Positions 42,651-55,241 of a stretch of DNA of 64,000 nt are shown here, one piece after another (positions within the stretch are counted from its first letter, which is position 1; every line of letters begins with the position of its first letter). The notes under the pieces are model-generated. The model worked only from the letters and a program-made list of their open reading frames with translations. It was not told the DNA's origin and did not search any database. Source of the stretch: Schistosoma mansoni (Eukaryota; Platyhelminthes; Trematoda; Strigeidida; Schistosomatidae); the NCBI RefSeq assembly GCF_000237925.1, contig NC_031498.1:8308717-8372716 (forward strand), in the 5' to 3' direction. The translations under genes were made by a program, and so were the position numbers.

Positions 42651-45600
42651 CTTTGAAGACCTTATAATACAAATATATTAGTAGTCGAAAGAATACAGAG
42701 AAGATAGTAAGACCATGGTCCAGTGCACTACCTCATGGGCCAGTCCATGGCTTGAGATCAACTGGTGCGCCTAGGCTATCCTTGACTTTGACAGGGATCG
42801 GTGATCTGTTCGATATTCAGTGACCCAACTGCCTGATGATTGGGCCAGGGATCAAGGACATTTCACTGGCCCTACGTTATTTTAATCCCAACTGATTAAA
42901 AGTTTACCAGTATGTCTGTTTTATGTTCAAAAATAACTTACTTACTAAGTTCCGTATTCTAACTGAGCCTTGATATATTCTGGATGTCGAACTAAAATGC
43001 GTATTCGACACAAAAATATGTAGTTTTCCAGGCCCAGTGGAGCTAACTAGGCAAAGATATGCAGCTAGCATAATCTTTGTCTCATAAATCGGCCGGATGG
43101 ATAACCGTTATGAACCAGTCAACACAACCGAAGGACGGAATGCTTTTATTGCCGATGCTTCGGTCGGAGAGCCCGGAAATGCGGACATAATAAATCCTGG
43201 AAGCAAGATGAGACTAGGTTTTGCCATTTATCTTCATATTATTGTACATCCGTATATCCGATAACTATAACTGGTAGTTTACAGGGACTGAAACCACTAT
43301 TCTACTGGATGCAGGAGCTTCAGTATCCATTGTGAGAGAGGGATTTTTACGCATACTGAATCATAAGAACCGGCAAAAGTCGTGTTCCTCCGCACTTAAA
43401 ACAGCTGGTGGTTACCTTCTCGAAGTGCACTCGAAGGTGTGGTTGGCTGTGACGGCAAGCAAACACTCATTCCTACACGAATTCTTGGTATGCCCCACAC
43501 GTACATCATACTGACACATCGCCTCAAGAACGCAACTAAATCGGTAGCTCATGTATAGGTGTCTGAAGTCATACGCCAAGTACAAACTAATGAACAAATA
43601 ACGGAGAACGTCCGTCTGTCAACCGTTTCCCCACTTCAAGAATTTAGTCCTGTTTTCTCGGAGAATATCCCTGGAAATCGGACGACCACGGTGCAACACT
43701 CCATTCCAACAGGTGGCCATATGCCATTACGTTAACCACCTCGAAGAGTACCAGTACACTATCATCCTCGGTTATAATCAATGATAAAGGAGATGCTAGA
43801 GAAGAAGATTATTCTACCATCTTCATCACCGTAGGCTTCACCCATCGTTTTAGTGAGGAAGAAAGATTTCTCTCTTCGATTATTTAAAGATTGTTGTCGC
43901 CTTAATGCTATAAGGAAGCGCGACTCTTTTCCACTTCCGTGGACTAATGCTACATTACGTGCTATGAAAGGTGTGTGCTGGTTTTCGATTTAAGACCTAG
44001 CATCCGGGGACTGGTAAGTGGAAGTACGACCACAAGATAGAAAGAAGACTGCATTCGCTGTACCAAATGGTCTTTAAGAGTTTCAGGTGATACCTTTCGG
44101 GTTAACTAATGACCCAGCCACTTTCCAGCGACTGATGCAGACAGTTCTACATGGCCTCGTACCACACATGTGCTTGATCTACCTTGATGATATTATTGTG
44201 TATGGCAGCACGCCCGAACGGCATAATGCCAGCTTGATGGCAGTCGTAAAACGTACTTGGCAGTATAACTTAGTGGTGAAACCGTCTAAATGTCGACTCA
44301 CGTAAAAAGAAGTGCCCTTCCTAGGACATCGCATTACGGAAGATGGGTTAGAAACAGATAAGGAAAAAAACGATCTCCATAATTAACTGGCCACAGTTGA
44401 AATCTGTTGGGGATGTCCTCAGTCTCCTGGGGCTCGCTTCTTACTATAGACGTTTCGTACGCGATTTGCATCCCTGGCAACATCTTTAAATCGCCTGACG
44501 CAAAAAGTACGGAAATTTTTGTGGACCACAGAATTTCAACAGGCATTTAAAACCTTGAAGTCATGTCTTGGTGCTCCAACCATACTAGCTTTTCCGGACA
44601 ATTCGGCTAAAGGAGATGAGTTTATACTTGATACAGATGCTAGCTCGTGTGTTATTGAAGCAGTCCCGTTTCAAACAGCACAAGATGGACAGGAGAGGGT
44701 CATAGCGTATGCTAGTCGGCGATTCGCCAGAGGTTTTGGTGGCCATCCATCGATGAGGATGTGGCAGAATACTGTAAAAATTGTAGCACGTGTTATGCTA
44801 TTTAGCTACCTCAACAAATGCCCTGTGCACTGTTAGTTCCAGTGACGACTGAAGGTCCACATCAGGGAGTTGGTGTCGTTATTACGGGGCCACTTACAAC
44901 GTCAAAGAACGGAAACTGCTATATACTGCTGATGGTGAACTATTTTAGCAAATGGTGTGAAGCAGTCCCTATACCACAACAATATGCCTTCACGGTCGCT
45001 CGAACTTTTATTGATCATTGGGCCTCCCGTCACGGCGCTCCATTCTCATTCCATTCTGACCAAGGTGCAGCTTTTGAAAGCCATCTCGTCGCCCAGGTAT
45101 GCCGATTATTGGGAATCCGCAAAACACACACTTCTGCACACCACCCTGAAGATGACAGCTTAGTGGAAATAACAAACAGAACCATCAAAACCCTTCCACA
45201 ATCGTTTATCAATAAGTCGTCGACCGAATGTTGGGATGATGCAATACCTCAATGCCTTTTAGCTTACCGCGCATCAGTGCACGGATTCACGGGATTTCCA
45301 CCCGCGACTTTACTCTTTGGACATGAATTATACCTACCTGTTGAGATACAAATGCCGTTGTTGCGATGTGAAGTTCAAGACCATGTACCATACATCCGCA
45401 ACCTTTGCAGCCATCTAACCGACGCATATCACCTAGTTAAAACTAACCTACAAAATGCCAGCAAACACCAAAAGGATGTATACGATCAACAAGCGAATGG
45501 GCCAGCATATAAACCCGGAGATTGTGTTTGGCTACATCGCCCTCTTATCCCACCAGGAACATGCAGTAAGTTCCATCAGCCTTGATAAGGGCTTTATGAA

Positions 45601-46145
45601 ATTGGATTTATTCGATCCCCTACTACATTTGTCCTACGTAACCTCCCATGACCTTAAGATAATGTTATAACAGCACACTACAATCGGTTGGAGCCAGACA
45701 GAACAACGGTGCACTTAGATACCCAGTTTGTCAACCCCCCGACTGTTATCAGCCATTATGAAGTGTCATCAGAAGGAGGGGTGGCATACCTATGTCCACA
45801 ACCAGGCACTGAGGATAGTGCCTCATGGAGAGAAGAGGTAGTGTAACGGTATTAAAAATCATTACATTACTAATGCGAGTTTGTTTTTCTTATTGCGGGG
45901 CAAAAAAGGGTGTACGCACTGCAAGAAGAGGAACAAACACTACGGGATCTGAACCTGCAGAACAGCGAGTAAAACTAATTTGTAACTAGCTTCCCTTTTT
46001 GTACTCCAACCGCGTCTTTCAATTTCAAAAATGTATCTGTTGTGCCAGTACACCGTGTTCTCACTTCAGAGGCACTTACCGGTCCTGACTGTTGTGTTGT
46101 TGTTTCAGATAGCTCCTGCTCCCAAGTGAACGTCAATATATAACG
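42650..46145 (+). mobile_element. Gypsy-type LTR retrotransposon, fossil
   Basis: Recognisable parts in order: a CCHC-like knuckle region near 43140-43200, an aspartic-protease-like DAGAS near 43310, reverse transcriptase with LIYLDDIIVYG (about 44087-44305), an RNase-H-like part (about 44519-44760) and an integrase core (about 44818-45585, with LMVNYFSKWCEAVP and FHSDQGAAFES). The order and motifs are those of Ty3/Gypsy elements. It is broken in many places and is an old, inactive copy. The ends are uncertain; a 5' LTR or leader may begin somewhere left of 42900. Confidence 0.85.
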
Positions 46146-46149
46146 TGCT

Positions 46150-48175
46150 AAATGTAGTGTATTTGGAACTTGAAATCAAGCAGCCATCAAGTGTAAAAGA
46201 ATCATTGGTTCATATTAACACCACATCCTCCACGGCTTAAAATGGCGTCTAAGTGTCTGTAATTGATCGTACGTCTTCTTAATTTCATCCTGTGTCTGTC
46301 CGACAGTGTATTGGATAAAGACTGTATTATCTAGAATTAACTCGTTAGTATTAGACGTAACAACCAAAATTGGAACAGACTCACCTGATCCCTGGAATTG
46401 TATACAATCATCATATCGGTTGTGTAGTGAAACCACTGATATCTAGAATTTGGATCAGAGACTTTCTAACACTATCCTCCCCCACGAAACAATGTTGGGT
46501 CCCTACGTCGCAGTGTTGCGAGCAATTTGACGCTCTCAATTTGCATTATCTTCTCATATCTCACGCTTCGATTATCATTTGTGAGTATTTGGGGATACAC
46601 ACTGACACGTAATTTAAGGCATTCCATCATATGACTTTGACTTGCACAAAAATTATGATACATACTCTTTTTATTATTCATATCAGAATACACAAATAGA
46701 TATGCATTGATATGTGTAATTAACACATGTGATTCATCTAGGCTTGATTCACCTGCGAAACAATCGAATGGAAAACATACATCTGCCTCATACTCTTTAG
46801 GATAATCTTGGACTTTATTTAGATTTTATACCTGTGCAAACTGGTTCTCTGATTGCTTCGGGAAAACTTGCTATTCCCTCTGATTCATCATACCACTGAC
46901 TAGGGATTCTACTCGACAAACATTGGTTTGGAGAATATCCAACATCCGATACAATAACATCAGAAATGTGACTGGAATCTGACTCATCCGAAACATATTT
47001 GTCACATTCATTAGGGATATTTCTATAGATAAATCTATTAAGACGACGAATAGCACTTGATATGACATCAGAATTCGATCTCCCTGAAATATTTCCCTCA
47101 AATTTATTAAGAGTTTCATTAGAGAATAATGGATCATTAGAAAATTCAGTATCTTCCAAAACTGAATCCGATTTTCGATCATGATTTGACTCATTCAACA
47201 TATTATTCTCAGAGTTGTAAGAAATTTCACCAGAAATATGTGAATCATTGTGACAAACCATATCTCGTACAATAACATTAGAAATATGATAAGAAGTTGG
47301 TTGATTGAAAACTTTCGTCTCTCAATGATTCTGGGTTTCATCCGAAACTGGACTGCTCTGTGACGTTATAACGCTTCTAGAAGTCTTGGATAAAGATAAG
47401 TGATCACTAGAAACATCCAACTCAGTAGGATCACAATCACAAATTTTAGCATTAATTTCAGCGAAATGAACCATGGTATTATAAATTGACTGAATGTGTC
47501 CAGTTTTACAACATTTCAAGCATTTAGAATTACGAAATATACATGAATTACATGGGTGAAACTTGCCACAGAACAAGCATTTACCAAACTTGTGCTTATC
47601 TTCGTAAACTGTTTTACAGTTAGGTGAATTGTTATCTGAATAACTTTGATTACGTACTTGGCTGCGACGACGTAGTAAAGTAGTGGAATTTTTGATGTCC
47701 TGGCAAATCATTTCGTTGAATCTTTTTCCTTTACCGCATTCGAAACTTGTGTAATTTACGTGGCCCAGTAGTGGTTGCTTGAGAGTTACATATTGGAATG
47801 AAATCGGTTTATCTGGAAATGCCAAAGTTTTCATTAAGCTGTATGCTTCTTTTCCGATGAATATAAGGAAATGGGCCACAATATTAAAATCCTCAACATC
47901 TTCCTTGGTCATAGTTCAGATTTCGAATCTTTCAACATAATCTTTAAAAGCATAAAAATCTGAATGTATGTCCAACCGTCCCATCACTGGCTCCATCGCG
48001 ACGGCAGTGTGATAATTAGGAGTATTTAAATTATAGTCCAAACTAGGAATCCTAGAAATAACGCAATTTAATCAAGAGGTACTAGATGAACACGAACGAA
48101 TGTATTGTATTTGGAATTCGAAATCAAGCAGCCATCAAGTACAAAGGAATCATTGGTTCATATAAACATCACAAG
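46150..48175 (-). mobile_element. Second LTR-retrotransposon remnant with gag zinc knuckle, fossil
   Basis: On the minus strand a gag-like protein (about 47912-46815) has a Cys/His cluster CLFCGKFHPCNSC then CLKCCKTGHIQS, as in schistosome Gypsy-type gag proteins. A near-identical block (CAAGCAGCCATCAAGT within it) occurs at 46150-46217 and 48108-48175 in the same orientation, probably LTR-derived or element-internal repeats. The element is broken and lacks pol. Its age is old by its degree of decay. Confidence 0.65.
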
Positions 48176-48499
48176 GCATTCTGCAGGTGAAAGTAGTTTA
48201 ATACCCACTCCCATAATTCATATCTACTTTGGATTATCAAAAGTGATTGTGGTGATCAGAAGTAGTCGTGTTCTGTATGCTAACTAGTGATACCTAAGAC
48301 TGTCCAACTCGTACTCTAATAATTACATATAGACCAGTACTTAGATGAGATAGAAATTTGTAAGCACAATCGAAAACAATGTAGTTGGAACTCAAATTAT
48401 TCACGGAATGATGTACAAGGAAATCATCGATTATTACAAATACCGAAGTAATTTGTTATGATGATCATAATAGTTAATCCACAATTTGACCAATGCTCT

Positions 48500-48960
48500 T
48501 TTGCTCTCTATCTGAAGACCAATTTATGTCGAAGCTGTAATATAATGTCCACAGTTAAAGCACACTTCAGCTAGGGCAGTGTCCAGTAAGACTTGTGAGG
48601 TCAGCATCTGTGTCTAAGACGTACAGCACTATTTATTTTGGGGATTTATTAGTTAGATGTACGGTCCACGTTGGTACTAGTACATCTTTTTATACTACTA
48701 CAATAATAGGCCTATTCCTCAATGTAGATTTTCCATGATATGACTACCTAATCAATCAGGCCTTACATGAAAGTCACACTATCTGTACTGACTTGTCCTA
48801 CATGACAGTAAGTGGTTGCCATAAAGACCTGATGAAGAATACATTTGGGCCGGGAAGGGAGCAATATATTTGTCATGAAAAGAAAGGGGTTACATAGTGG
48901 TGACCCCACCTATATGCCTGAGCCATGAAACTCCGATCAAGTGTTCCCTCATCCACCCTC
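48500..48960 (+). mobile_element. Probable LTR end with primer-binding site, fossil
   Basis: At about 48888-48910 the sequence GGTTACATAGTGGTGACCCC looks like an LTR 3' end followed by a primer-binding site of the tRNA-Trp type used by CsRn1-like Gypsy elements. The 250-400 bp before it would be LTR. No coding part follows. This is a fragment of an old element. Confidence 0.4.
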
Positions 48961-49767
48961 TCTGGTGTTATCACTGTGTTACATGTTAATATGAATCTTC
49001 TCAGTTATCGTGTGTTCACCTTCAAGGATCATACGGTTGAGGACCAATACCACTACATATTTACCATTTCAGTTACATCACATGCAGATTACTAGGATTA
49101 CCTAGGGATTTAAAATCACTGAGTTTCTCAGACCATTTCAAGTTTTGGGTAGTAATTATTTTCTTTTCTACCTTTATGGCTATTATTCTTCATTAGTCTT
49201 TCACCAATCGGTGACTTAGTAGTGCACTGTTTTAAAGTTTTCAACTGTCCCATGGGTGGGACGCATAAACTTTTGCTTACATTTATTGAGGGGCCTATGA
49301 ACCATGGTTTTATGTCATTGATGTGTTTATATGCCGATAAAAGTGATAAAAATAAGAGATAGCTAACTCCATAACTAATCCAAGGTCATACAACTTGTGT
49401 TTACTAGATCAACAAGAATTATTTCAGGATGGGGGGTGTATATAGGACGACTGAAGGCAACATGAAATTCGAAAATGCGTAACTACTTCCAGCTACTATA
49501 ATGCATAAAAAACAAATACATATCTTTTTGAAACTTTTTTCAATATAAGTAGTGTTTCAAAAACACTACATGAGGTGTTTTGCACTATCAGAATCTAATC
49601 AAGTGATTGTGCTTACGAAATAAATTATGACATCTGATGTCAAAGAATGTGACTGAATTTCGGAAAAGGACAATTAGAATGAATTTACAGAAACTTCTGA
49701 CTAAATAATTCTTATTGGCAATCCTAAAATTGTAGAAGGGGTTTTGTGGAGTTTTAGTATTTATCAT

Positions 49768-49841
49768 AGTTGAAAGCGTGAGTCAATTGAAGCTAGACCA
49801 CCATGGAAAACCTGGAAACACTGGACGGCCGTTTCGTCCTA
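49768..49841 (-). repeat. Hammerhead SINE family 2, copy G (3' fragment)
   Basis: On the minus strand it begins inside hammerhead stem II (TAGGACGAAACGGCCGTCC) and runs to the family 3' end (GACTCACG). GAAA and the cleavage-site GTC are present but the CUGANGA strand is missing, so it cannot be a complete ribozyme. Confidence 0.7.
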
Positions 49842-51695
49842 AAATTCACAACACGTAGCTAAGTGACATGGATTAGTGACTTATTATCATTGATCAAGAC
49901 GATTCGCTAATACTAGCTGGATCGATATGAAGTACTAGGAACCGTCCGAACTTGGTAAATAAAAGCATAATTTCTCGAGATACTTTTCAAACAACATGAA
50001 TTCTGACTTGAATAAGTCTCATTATTTGGATTCAGCCAGGTTTTAAAACACTGAGTATAATTCCATGCTAGTGTAGAACAGTTGAAGTCTTCTAATTTAT
50101 GCCTAGATATCTAATACAATATGAATTTCTCTTCATGCCATAAACAGTAATATCATGACTACTCCTCATATTTATACATATGATACATGTACATAAATTG
50201 AAAGTAGTATAGTTTTTGTTGGATTGGATACTTTAGTATGCGCTTGTACATGGTCCGAAAGTCATAAAATGTAAGCTGTACACAGAAATTACACAATAAA
50301 CTGGTGAATCAACTCTTGAACTGTTATTGATATATGTTATCTTACACATGAACTATTTGAGATTCCATTAAAGAACTTGCAGTAATATAACTTTCATTCA
50401 TACTTATGTTTATCAAATCAACAGATTGGTTTATGGTTATTCTGAATGCTCAAGGTCCGATATATTTTTTCCAGATCACAAGAAGTACAATTCTAGTCGT
50501 TTGTTATATTTTGTATTCAAATGACAACTTAGATACTTATTCTAATGTTAGTAGCTAGAGTACGATTCATCCGTATATATTGGTTGAAGACTAAAGACCA
50601 CTTTTTGTTCTTGTTTTGACTTTACGACTTTCTCCTTGCAATTAAGAGTGACTTTCAAAATTAACTTGTGACTAAACCTGATCATTATAATCCAATTGTT
50701 TTCAGCTCAGGTTAATCAAACATTGATGAAGAGAAATACAGAGAGACCAAATAATTCTTTTGTGAAAAAACAACCATTCTGTATAATAATGAAGCTGTAG
50801 ATTGACATTATTTGGTAGAAATCGATTTCAGTCAAAGAGGCAGTCGACCAGCCTAATGAGTGATCACAAGATTGATAGTTACACTCTGTACGGCTTTGAT
50901 CTGTGGTTCAAGAACTAACCCTGGTTTCCAGACCTTAAATTTAGTAATTACTAAATAACGCAAAGAGTCACTTATCATACAGTTTCTTAAATATTTTTAA
51001 CCATTTTTCATCATATTTATGGTTTGTGTGGGCCTACTAAAATTATAAATGACAAAACCTTCCATTTATTTCCAGACACAATTTTAAATAGTTTTTTCTC
51101 ATATATACTACTCATAAATATCTAACAGTAAAAAAGTAGCTCATTATTAGTAGTTTTATAAGTAAGAAGATAAATTATATTTATGGAAAAATCCTTTTAG
51201 AAAAACATCTTTAAAAATGTCTCAATAACGATAACCAAATATAATTACATCAAATTATGGGTTATCTCATTATTAATCTCTCTAAAATGTATATATTTAT
51301 TAAATATCCCATGATGAATAATGAGAACACAATGAAGTAGAAAGATAATAACAGTGAAAATAGGTCATGTGTTAATATTCAATCTAGGAAACAATCATTA
51401 TAATTATTATGAAACAGGAATGATTTAAAAATAGACATTTTGAATTAGGATGACTAAAACAACTAGAATATAACATATTTTTACTAAACTCAAGTCTTTC
51501 TTAAAGAAAATCTGTTTGTTTATTGATATGGTTAGGGTTTCTCTTACCTAACAATAACAATGTGATGTATGCAATAGAATAAATGATGAGTTTTCACTGA
51601 CCACATACTAGAAACAGTGAACAGTCTTTTAGTTACTGACGTTTGAATTCTCATTAAATGTATGGAATAAAAAATAGGAAGAAGAAACCAGTTAC

Positions 51696-51699
<4 letters not shown>

Positions 51700-51734
<35 letters not shown>
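51700..51734. repeat. (TA)n microsatellite
   Basis: About seventeen TA units. The Ile-Tyr run of an overlapping open frame is this repeat. Confidence 0.9.
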
Positions 51735-51735
<1 letters not shown>

Positions 51736-53429
51736 TTAGAACGGGAGACTATGGCCTTAATATGTGACTGTTGTTTATGCAATCGATTACCTAAACTGAT
51801 ATGGTTAGCGTGGCCGAGTCACTGGTATTCACAAAATTTGAATAACTGACCCAAATTTTCAAATGGAAGAACATCAGAAAACAGAAAGACTTTTCAGCAA
51901 TGATGAAACATTTATGTACCAAATATTTGCACAAAAATAAAAGTGATCAAAATTTATTTCAAACTTAAATTTTTGTTGGATCCGTATTTCATAGATCATT
52001 TACCAACTAGTACGATTGAGACTTACAAAACGTTAATTCGGGACCCATATAAAGTTGTGGATATACTTTGTTGTGGTTTTCCAAACAATGATGGAAAATT
52101 TGTCTATTGCATCTAGGTTTCTAATGGTTTACCGACTAATATCATTTCAAATATTTCCAGAACTGTATGAATGTTTACAAACTATCTAGATAAATAACTA
52201 CGAGTACAAACCTTTGACTTTTGCATTCAAAAAGAGTTTGTGTTTAACCCTTAACTGTCTTGGTAACAAGCAAAAACGAATAGTGTTAAGAACTTACTTT
52301 CAATATTTTAGGAAGTCTTGATTATTATTGAATTATTTCAACCTATTTATCTATCTTATTTTGTCATATTATTTAATAGTGTTCTGGAACTATCACAATA
52401 ATTATTGACAAAAACCCCCAAGGAAAAAACTCATTAGAAATTCGCAATTTGAAAATCTTTTTACTGATCGTTGATGTTAACTTATTCCTTTTACATATCA
52501 TATTTATGTCGTGAACTGTATAAACCTATCAGCTTATATGTAGCTGAAAAGAAAGCAACGATACATAGTAAATTCATTGTATTCTGAAAATATTGTTGTT
52601 TTTGCTTTATTTAACTTGGTTGAAATTCTAAAGTTATTCAAATAATTAGTAGTGAGTAGATGTTTGTCTTTCTACTCCTAACACTAACTTAATCAGTCAA
52701 AAGTAGTTAAAGGAAAATATAATGCAACAAGCTATCAAATAGTTTCACATTTTTCAGAAAACTATCTACATCTCTAACTTTATGATAATTGGCAGATTTT
52801 GTTACCCCATGTATTTCAGTTGTTTTAAATGTGTTACTTCCTTAATCACACTAAAAAGAGTCCATTTACACAAGTTGAAAGCTTTATGATCACATTTGTA
52901 AGTAGCTTTTCATACGACAAAAGATATAACTATGTAATTTGGGAGGGAACATTTTAGAATGAATCGTCTCTCTGGTTTTCTCTCAAGTTTAATTATAGTA
53001 GCTTTATAAATATCTTTGAAATAAAATAACTCCGTTACTGTGTAGACAAGCAAGACAAAAATGAGTTAACCCAGATCACTATTTTATTAATAATGTTGTA
53101 GTATCTAAAGTGGTGAATGTTAAATCTAAGTCCCTACGGAATATACTAGCATCTAAGTAGTGATGAAGTGGTTAATTTACTATCCAAATTTCAATCAGTC
53201 TACCATATATTTGAATCTCATTCTATGTTCCTGGGTTTAGACAGTTGACTGACGATCTTACGAAAACTGCACAAGGTACATTGGTTTGTTCACTTGCATT
53301 CTCACTTATTATTTCTAATAATGATTTTTACTTGCTATGTTACTTTTAGTTTCCTGACATATCCAACAAAATAGGTTGCGATGATTTAATATAGAACATT
53401 TCAAACAAAATCTATATTAAATTAATTTA

Positions 53430-53654
53430 GTATTACTTGTTTGAATCTTCCCATCGATGTTTAGGGCTGCAACTGGTCAGTCTCTAATTGGCATATGTGC
53501 ATACTGTGAGTATTGCCTCGAAATAGCCTTAGTTCACAAGCATTGTAAGCAAAGACGGATAGTGGCTAGCAATGGAATCCAGGACGCGCGTTTCGTCCTA
53601 TTTGGGATTCGTCAGTTGGATGTACCTGCATCTCAGAGTTGATGTTCACTTGTA
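53430..53654 (-). repeat. SMalpha-like hammerhead SINE family 1, copy B
   Basis: The minus strand begins GTGAACATCAACTCTGAG, then the hammerhead at complement(53569-53629), then the family 3' region ending GGGAAGATTCAAACAAG. Core CUGACGA and GAAA are intact. One change breaks the innermost stem I pair (CCAA instead of CCAG) and one breaks a stem II end pair (ATCC instead of GTCC). Activity would be reduced. The tRNA head is absent; the copy joins Penelope-like sequence at its 5' side. Confidence 0.85.
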
Positions 53655-53667
53655 TAAGGTAATAATA

Positions 53668-54423
53668 ATAACTGATTAGAGTTTAAAATGTAAAACAGAC
53701 CCTCATCAAAAATGGTTATCCACCTAGGTTCATCGATAGTAACTTAACACCTAGACATCATCAGGAAAAAGATTTGACAGTGCAGAAGAAAACTTTATTT
53801 ATGAGTATGGAATTTAAAGGAGACACGGCTGCTGAAATCCTGAATAAACGGATTTCAAAATCGTTGAATAAAACTTTCCACGCAGCTAAGCCTCCAATTG
53901 TTTTCTCTAACCGGTCTACCATTCTGGTGTGTGTTAAGAATAAACTTTCGCTTTGAACCACATCTATGTGTATCTATAAATTTACTTGCTCATGTGGGGC
54001 ACGTTACCTAGGCCGCACAAAGCGATCACTTCCCAAACGCATCTTAGAACACTATCCGGCTTGGCTCTTAAAAGGAGAATACAAAAAGATAACTAGTTGG
54101 ATACAGGAGCATTCAATTAACTGTAGACACATAGCTCCAAAAGACTCCTCTTTCAAAGTAATCTATAGAGTCAAAGGAACCGGGTCGAAGGGGGGGCGAA
54201 TCAATATTTTATGCACTGCTGAGGCATTGGCAATCCACGAACTCCAGCCTGAACTTTGCGTGCACAAACGATTTGTCCAATCTCTCACCCTTCTTTGGCC
54301 TTAAGTCCCTTAATGAGTATGTTTCTGGTTGTCGTTTTCTTTTCTTTTCTGCACTTTTATTTGATTATTTCGGTTTTTTGTCTTTTAAGTTACTGTTTTA
54401 CATTATAAACTCTAATCAGTTAT
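53668..54423 (+). mobile_element. Penelope-like retroelement fragment with 31-bp inverted ends
   Basis: The 31-bp ends 53668-53698 and 54393-54423 are inverted copies of each other with one mismatch. The inside encodes the C-terminal part of a Penelope-like protein: an NGYPPRFI-type motif near 53712, FKGDTAAEILNKRI (about 53820-53860) and then a GIY-YIG endonuclease, CIYKFTCSCGARYLGRTKRS (53969-54028). The RT part is missing and the fragment is broken. It sits between two SMalpha-like hammerhead SINE pieces. Confidence 0.8.
53966..54304 (+). pseudogene. GIY-YIG endonuclease domain of a Penelope-like element
   Basis: An open frame of 112 codons with CIYKFTCSCGARYLGRTKRS and LPKRILEHYPAWLLKG. 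The first Tyr and the YLGRT block fit the GIY-YIG fold, preceded by the Cys pair usual in Penelope-like elements. In these elements the domain cuts target DNA for retrotransposition. No RT is attached, so this is a dead piece. Confidence 0.82.
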
Positions 54424-54674
54424 GTGGAGATGGATAGTGGCTAGTAGTGGAATCCAGGACGCGCGTTTCGTCCTATTCGGGACTCGTCAGCTGGATGTAT
54501 CTGCATCTCAGAGTTGATGTTCACTCTGGGACTTGAACCCAGTACCTTTCGCTTCAAACGCCATCGCGTTATCCAATCGGCCACTGAGTCCTGATAGCCA
54601 CTTGCTTGTGTAATGGGGTGAAGTTTAAATTCATTTGGTATTACTTGTTTGAATCTTCCCATTGATGTTTAGGA
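54420..54674 (-). repeat. SMalpha-like hammerhead SINE family 1, copy C with tRNA-like head
   Basis: On the minus strand: the end of an upstream unit (54637-54674, GGGAAGATTCAAACAAG); a tRNA-like head with box A TGGCCGATTGGAT (54571-54583) and box B GGGTTCAAGTCCC (about 54528-54541); the hammerhead (54444-54504); then truncation near CCATCTCCACAT where Penelope-like DNA starts. Such SINEs are transcribed by RNA polymerase III. The previous unit's tail directly before the head suggests tandem units. Confidence 0.87.
54444..54504 (-). ncRNA. Type I hammerhead ribozyme, core intact (family 1, copy C)
   Basis: Stem I strand ATACATCCAG pairs with CTGGATT. CUGACGA, stem II GTCC/GGAC with a six-base loop CGAATA, GAAA, a very short stem III (AC/GT around GCGC) and the cleavage triplet GTC are all present. 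Predicted cleavage is between complement positions 54458 and 54457. This is the well-known schistosome hammerhead. The outer stem I contact (GCAG/CTGC) has one change. It is the best family 1 ribozyme here. Confidence 0.88.
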
Positions 54675-55241
54675 CTATATTATGTATGTATTCATTATAC
54701 AATAATCCATTCCACAGTGTTTATACTCATCTGTTTAATTATAAATATTTTTCTGTAACACAAATAAAAGATAGTATTTAATTATACGTTGTAACCTGAC
54801 TGGCAAAAATCACTTCCATTCATTTTCAATCTATAAGCCTAACTGTTGAAAAGCTCAATAATTAGCTATCATTTTGATTAAGTAAGGGAAGAGATAAAAA
54901 TTAAATTAAAGGGGAACAGAATTTATGCTTTTACCATTATAAATGAATAACGACCAGATGAATATTTTTGTATCTACCTATCACAGTTTAAATTATAAAC
55001 TGGATAGAATATATGTCCTCGCCTAGTTATCACTATTATTCATAGTTAAAAATAAGGTGGAGAAATAATAACCAATGAGCTCATGATCCGTACTAATCTA
55101 ACTTTTTAATAATTATATTAAATTACTGAAAATGTCTAGTTAGTTAATTTTTCATTTTTGTTCATAACTTTCGGGAACTGAAGTAATTTAGTTGAAAAGA
55201 ATTATAATTCTCAGAAGTTACTATCATTCTTATAAAAAAAG
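54675..55241. other. AT-rich DNA before the unknown exon
   Basis: No feature is recognised. If the exon at 55242 is a first exon, its promoter would be here. Confidence 0.4.

Larger units (their letters stand above)
48961..53425. other. Intergenic AT-rich DNA
   Basis: No gene is seen. It contains hammerhead SINE fragment G (49768-49841) and a TA microsatellite (about 51700-51734). Confidence 0.5.

Noticed and set aside
54528-54600. True tRNA gene at copy C (box A and box B present)
   Set aside because: The same head recurs at 63411 and is fused to a hammerhead and repeat tail; no full cloverleaf acceptor stem was found, so it is a SINE head.
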